Positions 15,604-24,913 of a stretch of DNA of 64,000 nucleotides are shown in pieces (positions within the stretch are counted from its first letter, which is position 1; each line of letters opens with the position of its first letter). The DNA comes from Paenibacillus etheri (GTDB taxonomy: Bacteria > Bacillota > Bacilli > Paenibacillales > Paenibacillaceae). The DNA is taken from positions 1 to 64,000 of the forward strand of contig NZ_LCZJ02000029.1 in NCBI RefSeq assembly GCF_001012825.1, written 5' to 3'. The notes below the pieces were generated by a model. It saw only the letters and a list, made by a program, of their open reading frames with translations. It made no database searches and was not told the origin of the DNA. A program made the translations under genes and the position numbers.

Positions 15604-18600
15604 TCATCTTTTATACAAGTTATAAAGCACTACAGCTGCCTGCGCTCTGGTTGTCGTTCCTTTCGGATCAATTCCACTGCCGGTGCCCGATATAATTCCT
15701 TCTCTTACCAATGACGCTATGCTCTCTAATGCATAACCAGAAATTTTCTCCACATCGGCAAATGAATCCAAGTCAGACTTATCCCCTTGGCTAGGCGCTT
15801 TCCCTGCAATCTTCAACGCTCTATCTATCAGTACGATCATATCCTGTCTGCTAATCTCGGATTCCGGATAAAAATGATTGTTTCCTGCACCGGTTGCCAA
15901 GCCCAATGCCTTGGCTATTGCAATCTGCCTAAAATAGTAGGCATCCTCTGCCACATCATGAAAGTTATTGTTGGCATCAGCGCTAAGCTCCAAGATATCT
16001 ACTAACAGCTTCAAGAAACCCCCTCTTGTTATACTCTTTTCAGGTGAATAGCTAGTTTCACTTGTTCCATTTATTATGCCTTTGGATGCAAGTACCGATA
16101 TCTGTTTTTCAGCCCATTTAACGTTTAATGTATCGTCAAATGTCTTCTTAACAAAACCTACCGCATAGGTTCCATTTGCTTGTCCTGATACTGTAACTGT
16201 TCCGGTTGCTGCATCATATTTGCCATTCGCTTTTATCACAATTGAACCGTCATTCGCTACTTCATAAACTACAATATGTTCAGAATCAGCCCATTCCTGT
16301 TCATTTGGATCATAATTTATAGACACTTTTGCGGTTGCATTTGTTTTTTTATGATTTTGCAAAAGTTTCACATCTACAATCGGTCTATCTCCTACAAGTC
16401 GCTGTATCTCCTTAATCCAAAGATTTTTATCAGCAATACTTATGATCAAATCGATCTTGCTGTTTCTATCAGTTGCCAGCTCTTTTACGACATGATTCAG
16501 TAATGTAACGCTGCCAATTGCTGTTTCCAGCACAATATCAGCCTTTTCCTTTGCTGCCGAATCTAAAGGTATGGTTATCGTATATTGTTGTATATCTTCC
16601 TTGCTATTAAGACTTACAGTTATTCGCTTACTTCCATCTTTTTTGACCTCAGCAGCTTTTATAGCCGCATCCATATCCCGCTCACCGATCTCTAGAATTA
16701 CATTTCCGGCTTTGTTCGGTTTTAGATTTTCAACAACAATTCCGCCTTTCGATATTTCTGGTGTTGATGGTGTTGGCTGTGTCGGCTGTGTGGGTTGTGT
16801 GGGTTGTGTGGGTTGTGTGGGTTGTGTTGGGTCTGTTGGTCCTGTCGGTGTATTCTCTACCCATCTCGCATACAGAGTAATGTTTCCCGTTACTTTGTCC
16901 GTTGAAAGATTCCATGCGTTTTTAAATGTCGATTCTTTATACCAACCGTTAAAGACATATCCTGTTCTGGCAGGAATGGGTGTCGTGATCGCGCTGCCGC
17001 TAGTAACATTTGTCAGGGTAGAAACATCGCTGCCACCATTGCTGTTGAATGTTACGGTATAGGTGGTTGGCAATGTCGTGCCCAAACGATCGATTACACT
17101 TTGTAGTTCGATTTTTGCCATATCGATTTCAGCCTGTAATACATTCACTTCAGCTAACGTTTCCTTCGCCACCGCCAATGCCTCCTGAAATACTCCCCAT
17201 ACTTCGTCGGGCATATCGCCTTGCGCGAAGTCCTCATATAAGTTATACAAGTGGTTCAATTCCGTCTTGTTGCCTGTAAAACTCAATAAATGCACTTTCC
17301 CAAGAAGGTTTTCATAGGCAGCCGTGATTTCTACTTCGGATGCATCATCCTTCATATAGATTACATATGCTTCTTCCAGCGCTTTTTCGATAGCTTCCTT
17401 GACCACTGGTACGAGATAGGGATATTCCAGCGTTAATTTCTGTTCTTCAACATAATCGATTAAATCCTTAATCTCCCTTTTGTCCGTAGATGCACTATTA
17501 ACAGACTCTTCAATTCGGAAAGAATACACCTCTACATAGCGATTAGACGACGCTTGGTTTTTGCTGTCCTGCACCTCAATTTTGATCGTGTGCTGACCGC
17601 CTCCCAAATCTTCCGAACGGAACAACAAAGCTCCTGTTTCTCGGCTCGTCGAATACAGATCTACGTTCGTCACGTATTGGCCGTCGATATAGACATCGGC
17701 AATGCCGTGATCGTCGCCGATAACGCTATACCATTCGATGAAATTGCCTGTAAAGCTGTGACTAGCCGTTGCTCCCGCCACTGTTGAATCGATCGATTTA
17801 TTGGAATCTCTAGTCGTCCACGTGCCAGTCTTCACGATAGCCGGGTCGTTTCCGTAGACCGTTGTCACTTTCGGCAGCACTTTGATCGTTATGAGCCTCT
17901 CCGCAACGATAGCCGCATTTGATTTGGCTCTGGCGACAACCTTAACCATTCCTGCAGTCTGATTGGATGTCAACAAACCATTAATGTCGATCGCGGCGAG
18001 AGTTGTGGCGCTGCCGTCAACGGTTGTGACAGACCATTCGACCGATTTGTCGCTTGCGTATTGCGGAATGACGGAAGCTATCATCTGCATAGACGATGAT
18101 AATCCTATGTCATCGCTTTCGCTAGAAATCAGCACTTTTTTTACCGAATATATGTCTTCAGGCGGCTCACCGCTATTGTTATAAACCTTAAATGCATCCA
18201 ATTGCGCCTCTTGGGCTCCGGACTTATACACCACTTTGATTTGATGGGTCCCGTATGACAGATCCGTCTTTTTGTAAGCTTCGAATTGGTTTTGTTCAGG
18301 TGTACCGTTAAAGGCTCCGCTGCCCGTAATTGTGCCCGTCACGATATCTCCATCCATATAGACGTCCATATTCACCGACCATGGCGCTTTTTTGCCGATA
18401 ACACCAATGCCGGTACCCGTAAACTCAAATTCGACGGATGGTGATGCCGCCGTATTCTTGGAATAATGGGTATCATTGTTATAGTAACCGCTGTAGATGT
18501 CCGGGCCATAGGTCCAGCCGGTATCCTCCGAGTACTTGATCCGGGTGTCGTTATCGTTCACCAACACTTCCGGCTCGTACTCTGCTTGATGGATCGCTTT

Positions 18601-20076
18601 CTTCAACGCAAAGAGAGCTTGAATGGTGGAATCACCGATCGTGCCGCCCTCCCACATTTTGATGTTAAGGGCAACGGGCACCTTTCTCTCTGACGCGCTT
18701 TTCACTTTGGCAATCAACGTATTCGTATTAACCGTCAGATCAATCGTTTCGTTCTGACTTGTTATGCCCCAGTTATCGTTATTCAGCATCGGCATCCCCA
18801 CTTGCTGCAGGCCTGCTTCTCTGCCCCCCTGGAATATACCGTCCGTCGTAGGCTCCGTAATGTCTCCCCAAGTGCCTTCGCCAAAGATCATATCTTGGAA
18901 ATCGGTGATCTTCGTCCCTTCCCAGGAATTATAAGATACAATCCGATTCGGGTTGCCCGCCTTTGTCGCGATGGCCATTCTCTCAAACGGCGCAGGATAA
19001 TAGACGCAGCCATCGTCGAAAAACCAGCCGTCCAAATTCGTTCCCAGAGTTGTGCCTATTTCCTTAACGACTTTTTCCCAGTTATTAATAAATGTACTGC
19101 GATCCCCGACTCCGTATTTTGTAAAATCGTTTGGCCAATTTTGTTTCGCCTTCCAATTCGGCTCCTGCTGAATGCCTTGGTGGTAATACAAGTAAAAGTC
19201 GATGCCTCTGGCCTTGGTGGCTGCGGCGATTTCACCCACCAAATTGCGTTCCGTCGTCAGCGAAGAATCGCCCATGATGTCGTCAACCGCCTGCACAGGC
19301 ATTTGCATTCTGTATTGCCACCAAGTGATCGACCAGATGACGAAACTTGCGCCCGTATCTTCCAACATGTCTACAAACGCTTCGACATCAAAATCATTCG
19401 TGGAATCTTCCGCGTTCTTTTTCGATCCGAATTGCGGATACCCCCATGTGCCGTACTGGAAAAACAAACCGTAGCCGGAATTGCCGAATTTGGCCCGTTG
19501 CTCGCTTCCATCGGTTTTATAAGAGGCTGCCCTGTCCAAGTATGCCGCCTTGTCGGAAAGGCGGATCATATCGAGCCCCTTAATGGAAATATTCTGATTA
19601 GCGCTTGTCACCTTCGTAAGCGTAATCGTGCTTTCCCCTGGCGGGATTTGCAGTACGCCGACTTCCGCTACTTCCCAGCCGTTGTGCAATTTAGTGAAAT
19701 TCGATTCAGTAGAGGATTGATGTTGCGTAACGGTCAGTTTGAACTGCGTACCTGCCGATGCTTTTAAATGCAGCCAAACAAAATAATCGGTTGTTTCGCT
19801 CAAATCCGAACGCACAGTCCATTTCAAATCGTCGCTGCTTCTTGCACCAAAATTGTTTATCCAAAAATATTTCGGCACCCCTGCGTTAAATATGGTGATA
19901 GCATCGTCCCGTTCCGCCGCCGCCGCCGGCAGCATCTCCAAATTATCGATCATTCTTGCCGGGTTAAGCACAATCGTTCCGCCTTGCTGGGCTTGTGCTG
20001 ACACATTCGCCGCGGGCAGGAACGGAAGTACCAAAACTAACACCAATACCATCGCCAACCACTTTTTTGCTCTCAT
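15604..20076 (-). CDS. S-layer-anchored multidomain glycoside hydrolase, GH29-like catalytic region
   Basis: The 1490-residue secreted protein has a signal peptide (ending NVSAQA). A beta domain follows, then a TIM-barrel region (about 190-500) with FFQYGTWGYPQFG, WSITWWQYRMQMP and LDGWFFDDG, resembling alpha-L-fucosidase (GH29) folds in which the Asp of such a motif is the nucleophile. Next come two lectin-like modules (about 545-640 and 735-845), a Big_2 Ig domain between them, FIVAR helices, one InlB repeat (about 1015-1085), a (PTQ)n linker, a beta domain and three SLH repeats at the end (about 1310-1490). The SLH repeats anchor it to the cell wall. It is followed by a related, shorter secreted protein. 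Catalytic activity is inferred. Confidence 0.75.
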   Translation of the reverse strand: MRAKKWLAMVLVLVLVLPFLPAANVSAQAQQGGTIVLNPARMIDNLEMLPAAAAERDDAITIFNAGVPKYFWINNFGARSSDDLKWTVRSDLSETTDYFVWLHLKASAGTQFKLTVTQHQSSTESNFTKLHNGWEVAEVGVLQIPPGESTITLTKVTSANQNISIKGLDMIRLSDKAAYLDRAASYKTDGSEQRAKFGNSGYGLFFQYGTWGYPQFGSKKNAEDSTNDFDVEAFVDMLEDTGASFVIWSITWWQYRMQMPVQAVDDIMGDSSLTTERNLVGEIAAATKARGIDFYLYYHQGIQQEPNWKAKQNWPNDFTKYGVGDRSTFINNWEKVVKEIGTTLGTNLDGWFFDDGCVYYPAPFERMAIATKAGNPNRIVSYNSWEGTKITDFQDMIFGEGTWGDITEPTTDGIFQGGREAGLQQVGMPMLNNDNWGITSQNETIDLTVNTNTLIAKVKSASERKVPVALNIKMWEGGTIGDSTIQALFALKKAIHQAEYEPEVLVNDNDTRIKYSEDTGWTYGPDIYSGYYNNDTHYSKNTAASPSVEFEFTGTGIGVIGKKAPWSVNMDVYMDGDIVTGTITGSGAFNGTPEQNQFEAYKKTDLSYGTHQIKVVYKSGAQEAQLDAFKVYNNSGEPPEDIYSVKKVLISSESDDIGLSSSMQMIASVIPQYASDKSVEWSVTTVDGSATTLAAIDINGLLTSNQTAGMVKVVARAKSNAAIVAERLITIKVLPKVTTVYGNDPAIVKTGTWTTRDSNKSIDSTVAGATASHSFTGNFIEWYSVIGDDHGIADVYIDGQYVTNVDLYSTSRETGALLFRSEDLGGGQHTIKIEVQDSKNQASSNRYVEVYSFRIEESVNSASTDKREIKDLIDYVEEQKLTLEYPYLVPVVKEAIEKALEEAYVIYMKDDASEVEITAAYENLLGKVHLLSFTGNKTELNHLYNLYEDFAQGDMPDEVWGVFQEALAVAKETLAEVNVLQAEIDMAKIELQSVIDRLGTTLPTTYTVTFNSNGGSDVSTLTNVTSGSAITTPIPARTGYVFNGWYKESTFKNAWNLSTDKVTGNITLYARWVENTPTGPTDPTQPTQPTQPTQPTQPTQPTPSTPEISKGGIVVENLKPNKAGNVILEIGERDMDAAIKAAEVKKDGSKRITVSLNSKEDIQQYTITIPLDSAAKEKADIVLETAIGSVTLLNHVVKELATDRNSKIDLIISIADKNLWIKEIQRLVGDRPIVDVKLLQNHKKTNATAKVSINYDPNEQEWADSEHIVVYEVANDGSIVIKANGKYDAATGTVTVSGQANGTYAVGFVKKTFDDTLNVKWAEKQISVLASKGIINGTSETSYSPEKSITRGGFLKLLVDILELSADANNNFHDVAEDAYYFRQIAIAKALGLATGAGNNHFYPESEISRQDMIVLIDRALKIAGKAPSQGDKSDLDSFADVEKISGYALESIASLVREGIISGTGSGIDPKGTTTRAQAAVVLYNLYKR
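16770..16832. repeat. 9-bp tandem repeat encoding the Pro-Thr-Gln linker
   Basis: GGTTGTGTG-type nine-base units repeat about six to seven times inside the SLH protein gene, encoding PTQ triplets. It forms an extended linker between catalytic and anchoring parts and is a likely length-variable site. Confidence 0.8.
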
Positions 20077-20160
20077 TTTTCATTTTCCTCCCTCTTATTT
20101 TCACTCATGATAGATGCTAATCCTTTATGGCATAACGGTCGCACCTGCTTCCAACATATT

Positions 20161-20174
20161 TGAAAGCGCTTCCG
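20161..20174 (-). promoter_or_regulatory. Candidate cre site (CcpA catabolite repression)
   Basis: TGAAAGCGCTTCCG matches the consensus TGWAARCGYTWNCW at all but the last position. It lies about 85 bases upstream of the SLH-enzyme start, where CcpA would repress transcription when glucose is present. Confidence 0.45.
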
Positions 20175-20330
20175 TTTAATAGCATTAAGCAGAGTTTATG
20201 GTGAGAACGTCTCAATGATTGGCCTTCGTGCTGTTAGAATATGGGTTCCGTTATTTCAAAAAATATGGCCTCTTCACCTCCTCCAGCGGACATCCTGAGC
20301 TAGAATAAAAGTGGACACCAGTTAACAGAC

Positions 20331-20940
20331 TTGCAGATGATGAGACCACGGAGGTGTGTTCATATGGGAGAATATCGACAGCGGTATAATGAAGCATTTA
20401 AGAACAGACGTGCAGATTTATTCAAAAACAAACAAAGACGATATGCGATTTGGTGGAAGGACTCAACATCCCCAAAAAAAAGTACGCTACATCAATGGAT
20501 GAGCCAATATTGGGAACTGAAGAATGAACCGGCAGCCAGCGTAGAACGAGTACGAGAAATCGAGCCACAGTTGAAAGAAATGAGCGTTGTGCTTCAAGAA
20601 GGCTATTCCATTACTGAACGCACCCTGAGCGTGTATATGCGGCAAATGAAGCTTCGCTCCATTGTGTGCAAACCACCGACATTACATACAATCCTTTTCG
20701 GGGAGGTCGTTTGTACTTGGCTGGCGTAATGGATCTGTGCACGCGTGAAATCGTGGGGTGGCCGTCCGAGAAAAGGCCAGCTGCATCACTCTGATCGCTG
20801 TTCTCAATAAACTTCTCATGAATACGCTATGATAATGTCAGTATTGGGTCATAGCACAGCATTTTGAAGAAACAGCTTATCTACAGTAATCCGCCCTTCA
20901 TAAACAAGGAGCAGGCCTACCAGGTGCTTGACTTATAAAA
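20331..20940 (+). pseudogene. IS3-family (IS150 group) element remnant, OrfA-OrfB fused by deletion
   Basis: The frame starts like an OrfA helix-turn-helix protein (MGEYRQRYNEAFK, then KKSTLHQWMSQYWELKNEPA), jumps at about 20600 into OrfB (EGYSITERTLSVYMRQMKLR), then continues through frameshifts: LYLAGVMDLCTREIVGW at about 20712-20762, LHHSDRCSQ at about 20782-20810 and a C-terminal NPPFINKEQAYQV at about 20889-20927. Intact IS3 elements make a roughly 390-residue OrfAB transposase by programmed frameshift; this copy cannot. It lies exactly at the left edge of the GC-rich sugar locus. Confidence 0.8.
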
Positions 20941-20973
20941 ACGGATCAGATGTCCGCGTCTTCCTCTCCGAAG

Positions 20974-23103
20974 TCAACTGAAGTCAGGGAAATCATCTTC
21001 CAAGCCGAATCGATCCATCGTGAAGTTGCGGAATCCAAGCGCCAGCGCTGGGGATTCCGGTCTAACGCGATAATCGCCTCCCTCGGGATCGATGAACAAT
21101 GGGGCGCCGAATACGGAATGGGCGTCCCAACCCATCGCCTGCCAATCGGACCATTCGTACGTCTCGGTCCGGCTCCCTAGTGGACGGTAATGAACGGTAG
21201 CAAGAAACCGTCCCACATCGTTGTAGAACACATTGCCATCCAGCTCCCGCACCCATGCGCCATGAACGGGAGGGCCGATGAACTCATACAATACGCCTTT
21301 GGACGCGCCTTTCTGGAAATCGATGTCGACCTCGGGGTTATCCCATTCGCTGTTCGCGACGACGATGTTCCGGATGAACCGGTCGCTGTTCCCCTCGTAT
21401 CCAATATGGATGCCGGGAGGATTAGCCCCGTTCACGAAAATATTGTTTTCAACCGTTCGGTGATCGCCTTCCCGCAGCTTAATCGATACGCCGATGCACA
21501 AGTTTTCCCGCACGACGTAATTGGAGGAGCCGTCATCCAGATCGATACCCCATCCTTTGCGGTCGCGGAACCGATTGTTACGAATGACGACCGGCTTCCG
21601 GGCATCCAGACAGACATCTCCGACGCCATGCGACGCAGGTCCATGGGATTGGGACAAGCACCAGAATCGGTCTCGTCCCCATGAATTGAAGGGGCCGTGA
21701 TCCCCGGTCTCTCTAACCGTGTCGTAGATATCGTTAAACTCAATGACGTGCCCGCCCCAAGTGCCGTCGTTTATGCAGATAGCAGCTCGTGGCAGCCGGA
21801 ATATTTCGTTATGGCTGATGACATTGTCACTGCTGACCGAGATGAACACACCGGCCGTCTGCTTCCCGTATACGCCGATATCGTGGATTTTGTTGTTGCT
21901 AACCGTAATTTCGGCAGGGTAAGCATGCTGGCTACCGAGCGTGAGCTGCTTGGAGCCGACCAGACAAATGCCGCTTTCTCCGATGTCATGCATCCAGCAG
22001 CCATGTACCCGGTTCCCCCAATTGTACAGGCTCATGAACACGGCATTTCCCCCAACGGCGTCGAAGCGGCAATACGCGATCTCGCAATGCTTCGCCCCTT
22101 CCAGAAAGACGGCTCCTCCCCGGTGGATAGTCCAATCTCCAAGCGATGGCGCCTCGTAAGCTTGAAGGTAAGTCGGCGCCGTATGCCTAAAGGTTAGTCC
22201 GATAAACGCTACATGCTGAACGGGATTCCACTGCGTTCCACTGCATAAGACGATGCCATCCAAGACCGGCACTTCCACGATGGCAGCACGGAGATCGATG
22301 CCATCAGGCGGATAACAATAGAGAAGGCCGCATTCCCGGTCGGCATACCATTCGCCCGGCGCATCTAGCTCCTCGAACACGTTCTCGATGTAATAATCGG
22401 AACGCTGGTCAATGCCGGTGGCATCGGCCCCTTGTATAATGTCATTAATCTGATAACCGCCGTCGCCGAGACGGATGAAGCCCGCTTCTCGGTCGACTTT
22501 TTTCACGCGCCATTGCAGGTTGCCCCATCTATTTTTACCGAAGATGTGCACGACCGCATCTTCCGGATGCGCCCATTCCTTGCCGGTAAATGTGACGGGA
22601 TCGAAGGCGAATTCAGCATGAGGCCACGTAGCCGGTTCACGAAGAGGACGCAAATAAGCAGGTTCGCCATTTAAGGTATTCGGATAGCGGGCCCGTGTCT
22701 GCCTCGCGCCATTAACGTACAGCTCGGTGAACAAGCTCTCCTTCGAGACGCCTCGCCACTCCGGGATTTCGCATACCCAAATGCCATCCCGGTACGGCTC
22801 CCAATTCCCGTGCATCCGCATGCCTCCGCTAACGACGGGACGCTCGCCTGGGTAGGCCCGGTAGTGAATCGGGGCTTCTTCCGTCCCGGAATCCTCCGCC
22901 GTCAGCACGAACGGCTCGCCCACGTAATACGTGCCCTCTCGAAGCCAAACCGTTGCCGAGCACACTCCCGCAGTTCCAGTAATTCTAAGTTCCCTTCTTG
23001 CCCGATCCAAGGTGGCGAACGGCTCGCTCTCTGTTCCCGGAGCGCAGTCGTCCCCATACGGACTAAGGTAATAATTGACCTGCGTCTGTTCTTCGTGTCG
23101 CAT
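20974..23103 (-). CDS. Right-handed beta-helix glycan enzyme (GH141-like), cytosolic
   Basis: The 709-residue protein begins YYLSPYGDDCAPGTESEPFA and VWLREGTYYVGEPFVLTAED, the typical opening of beta-helix (Pbl/PL6/GH141-like) carbohydrate enzymes, followed by many parallel beta-helix coils with N-rich turns (VSNNKIHDIGVYG, ENNIFVNGANP). GH141 members include fucosidases and xylanases; the reaction here is not certain. No signal peptide is seen, so it should act inside the cell on imported oligosaccharides. It is the last gene of an operon with two permeases, two SBPs and a kinase-regulator pair, starting 41 bases after the permease stop with AGGAGGATGG. Confidence 0.7.
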   Translation of the reverse strand: MRHEEQTQVNYYLSPYGDDCAPGTESEPFATLDRARRELRITGTAGVCSATVWLREGTYYVGEPFVLTAEDSGTEEAPIHYRAYPGERPVVSGGMRMHGNWEPYRDGIWVCEIPEWRGVSKESLFTELYVNGARQTRARYPNTLNGEPAYLRPLREPATWPHAEFAFDPVTFTGKEWAHPEDAVVHIFGKNRWGNLQWRVKKVDREAGFIRLGDGGYQINDIIQGADATGIDQRSDYYIENVFEELDAPGEWYADRECGLLYCYPPDGIDLRAAIVEVPVLDGIVLCSGTQWNPVQHVAFIGLTFRHTAPTYLQAYEAPSLGDWTIHRGGAVFLEGAKHCEIAYCRFDAVGGNAVFMSLYNWGNRVHGCWMHDIGESGICLVGSKQLTLGSQHAYPAEITVSNNKIHDIGVYGKQTAGVFISVSSDNVISHNEIFRLPRAAICINDGTWGGHVIEFNDIYDTVRETGDHGPFNSWGRDRFWCLSQSHGPASHGVGDVCLDARKPVVIRNNRFRDRKGWGIDLDDGSSNYVVRENLCIGVSIKLREGDHRTVENNIFVNGANPPGIHIGYEGNSDRFIRNIVVANSEWDNPEVDIDFQKGASKGVLYEFIGPPVHGAWVRELDGNVFYNDVGRFLATVHYRPLGSRTETYEWSDWQAMGWDAHSVFGAPLFIDPEGGDYRVRPESPALALGFRNFTMDRFGLEDDFPDFS

Positions 23104-23144
23104 CGTTCCATCCTCCTAAACGTGTTAGCTACACAAGCATTTAC

Positions 23145-23960
23145 CTAATCTTTTACTGCTCCAGAAGTAATTCCACTTGTTATGAACTTCCGCGCAAACG
23201 TAAAGATGACGACACCCGGCATCCCCAGTACAACTAGCGCCGCGTTGAATTTCCCCAGGTCGGCGGGAGAGAAGCCGAATAAGCCCTTTAGCGTATTGAC
23301 GGCAACCGTAGCGGTCAGCATGGACTTATCCGTCAGGAACATAAGCGGGAGTAGAAAATCTTGGAACGACCACATGATCGAAAGCACTCCGAGATTAATT
23401 AACGCAGGAATGGATAGCGGCAAATAAATGTGTATGAAGGCCTGCAGCTTAGAAGCCCCGTCGATTGAAGCCGACTCCATCAGCTCGGGCGGCAGATTGT
23501 CGTAGTAATTCCGCAACATCAGGACGGCGAACGGCAACGTAAGAACCGCTTCCGAGAAGATGACAGCCCAAAGCGTATTGTAGAGATCCAAGTTTTTTAA
23601 AATGTAATAAAATGGAATCAAAATGACGACGCCAGGTACGGCCAGACATAGTAAAACCGATACATAAATAGCTTCCTTCGCAAAAAATCGAAGCTTGGAG
23701 AAGGCGAAGGCAGCAAGCGCACCTATTGACAGCAGCAGAAACGTCGAGCCGATCGCAATAAGCGCCGAGTTCCGGAAAGTACCCATAAGCGAAATGCCGT
23801 TCAAATCACTGGTGAACAAATCGACGTAATTCCGAAACCCGTTCACTTTCAGCGAATTGCGGATAGCGGTATAAAACGGAAACAGCCAAACAAGAGCGAA
23901 AGCATACAAAAACACGCTAATGATTCTCTTCTGCTTGCGGTTTGCGAGAGCGAAATTCAT
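23145..23960 (-). CDS. Carbohydrate ABC transporter permease, MalG type (GC-rich locus)
   Basis: The 271-residue protein has six membrane helices and an EAA loop (PPELMESASIDGASKLQAFI), ending in ITSGAVKD. It overlaps the end of the partner permease by 44 bases and has a strong GGGGGGAGGG ribosome site, so the two are translationally coupled. It forms the channel of a CUT1 importer with the next gene. No ATPase gene is present. Confidence 0.9.
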   Translation of the reverse strand: MNFALANRKQKRIISVFLYAFALVWLFPFYTAIRNSLKVNGFRNYVDLFTSDLNGISLMGTFRNSALIAIGSTFLLLSIGALAAFAFSKLRFFAKEAIYVSVLLCLAVPGVVILIPFYYILKNLDLYNTLWAVIFSEAVLTLPFAVLMLRNYYDNLPPELMESASIDGASKLQAFIHIYLPLSIPALINLGVLSIMWSFQDFLLPLMFLTDKSMLTATVAVNTLKGLFGFSPADLGKFNAALVVLGMPGVVIFTFARKFITSGITSGAVKD

Positions 23961-24849
23961 GCCCTCCCCCCTTTCCCGTCCGAGGACGATAAGCGATAAG
24001 CTGGATGACGGATATCCCCAAAGCGATTAGGAGCACGATGACGGAAGCCGCGCAGACATAACCGATATTCGCCCCGGCGGACCGGGCAAAGGAATAGATA
24101 TAAACACTCGAATTTTCCGTTGTGCCCGCCGGGCCGCCTTGCGTAAGCAAGAACACCCTCTCGAATTCTCGAAAGCTGCCAAGCAGCGTGGACAATATTA
24201 TCGTCTTGTGGGCGTTCTTGAGGAGCGGAAACATGACGTTCCACAGCATGCGTCCAAGTCCCGCCCCATCGATGACGGCCGCTTCGAGTATGCCAGTATT
24301 AATCGTGGTCATATCCGCATTATAGTACATCATGGGCAGCCCGATTAGAAACACGGAGATGGAGATGACGGACATGTAAGCGAGCGTCGGATCGCTTAAC
24401 CACCGCTGGGCAAGGAAATCGAGACCTATACCGTGCAGCAGCTGATTCAGCGTGCCAAAGCGAAACTCCAGCATGATGGAGAATACCATCGCGATCAGGG
24501 CTAGCGGCATGAAAGACGGGATAAAAAACAGCGAGCCCAGCAGCTTGGAGCCTCTGATCCCCATGTTCAAGACGACGGATAACAAAAATCCGACTGACAA
24601 GCTGATGAGAATGGCGGCCGCCGAATAAGCCAGGTTGTTGACAATAGAGCGCAAAAATCGGTTATCCGACAATGCAGTGGCATAGTTGTCCCAGCCCACG
24701 AACGTCGCATCCCTGAACGACAGCGTCTGGTCGTAGAAGCTAGCATGCACTATAAAATAAAATCCATAAACCAAAAACACGGCAAACAAAATCAGCAGCG
24801 GCGCGATAAACATAAACCCGACAACATGTTCTCTACCTGAGATTTTCAT
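23917..24849 (-). CDS. Carbohydrate ABC transporter permease, MalF type (GC-rich locus)
   Basis: The protein (310 residues) has six membrane helices and an EAA loop (NTGILEAAVIDGAGLGRMLW). The ATG at 24849 is chosen because GGGAG lies ten bases upstream; an in-frame GTG nine bases earlier is too close to it. It sits 64 bases after the SBP gene and overlaps the second permease. Confidence 0.88.
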   Translation of the reverse strand: MKISGREHVVGFMFIAPLLILFAVFLVYGFYFIVHASFYDQTLSFRDATFVGWDNYATALSDNRFLRSIVNNLAYSAAAILISLSVGFLLSVVLNMGIRGSKLLGSLFFIPSFMPLALIAMVFSIMLEFRFGTLNQLLHGIGLDFLAQRWLSDPTLAYMSVISISVFLIGLPMMYYNADMTTINTGILEAAVIDGAGLGRMLWNVMFPLLKNAHKTIILSTLLGSFREFERVFLLTQGGPAGTTENSSVYIYSFARSAGANIGYVCAASVIVLLIALGISVIQLIAYRPRTGKGGGHEFRSRKPQAEENH

Positions 24850-24913
24850 AAGATGCACACTCCCTGCTTAGCAAGGCCGGAGCTACAGGCGGTCTGCAAC
24901 TCCGGTCGGGCTA

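Noticed and set aside
16770-16832. GGGTTGTGT repeats resembling a short CRISPR or telomere-like array
   Set aside because: The units are nine bases, without spacers, and encode the Pro-Thr-Gln linker in the SLH protein frame.
18802-19767. Long plus-strand open frame (321 codons) inside the SLH enzyme gene
   Set aside because: It is antisense to a gene with clear domains, has no ribosome site and shows no recognisable family; the opposite strand explains the open frame.
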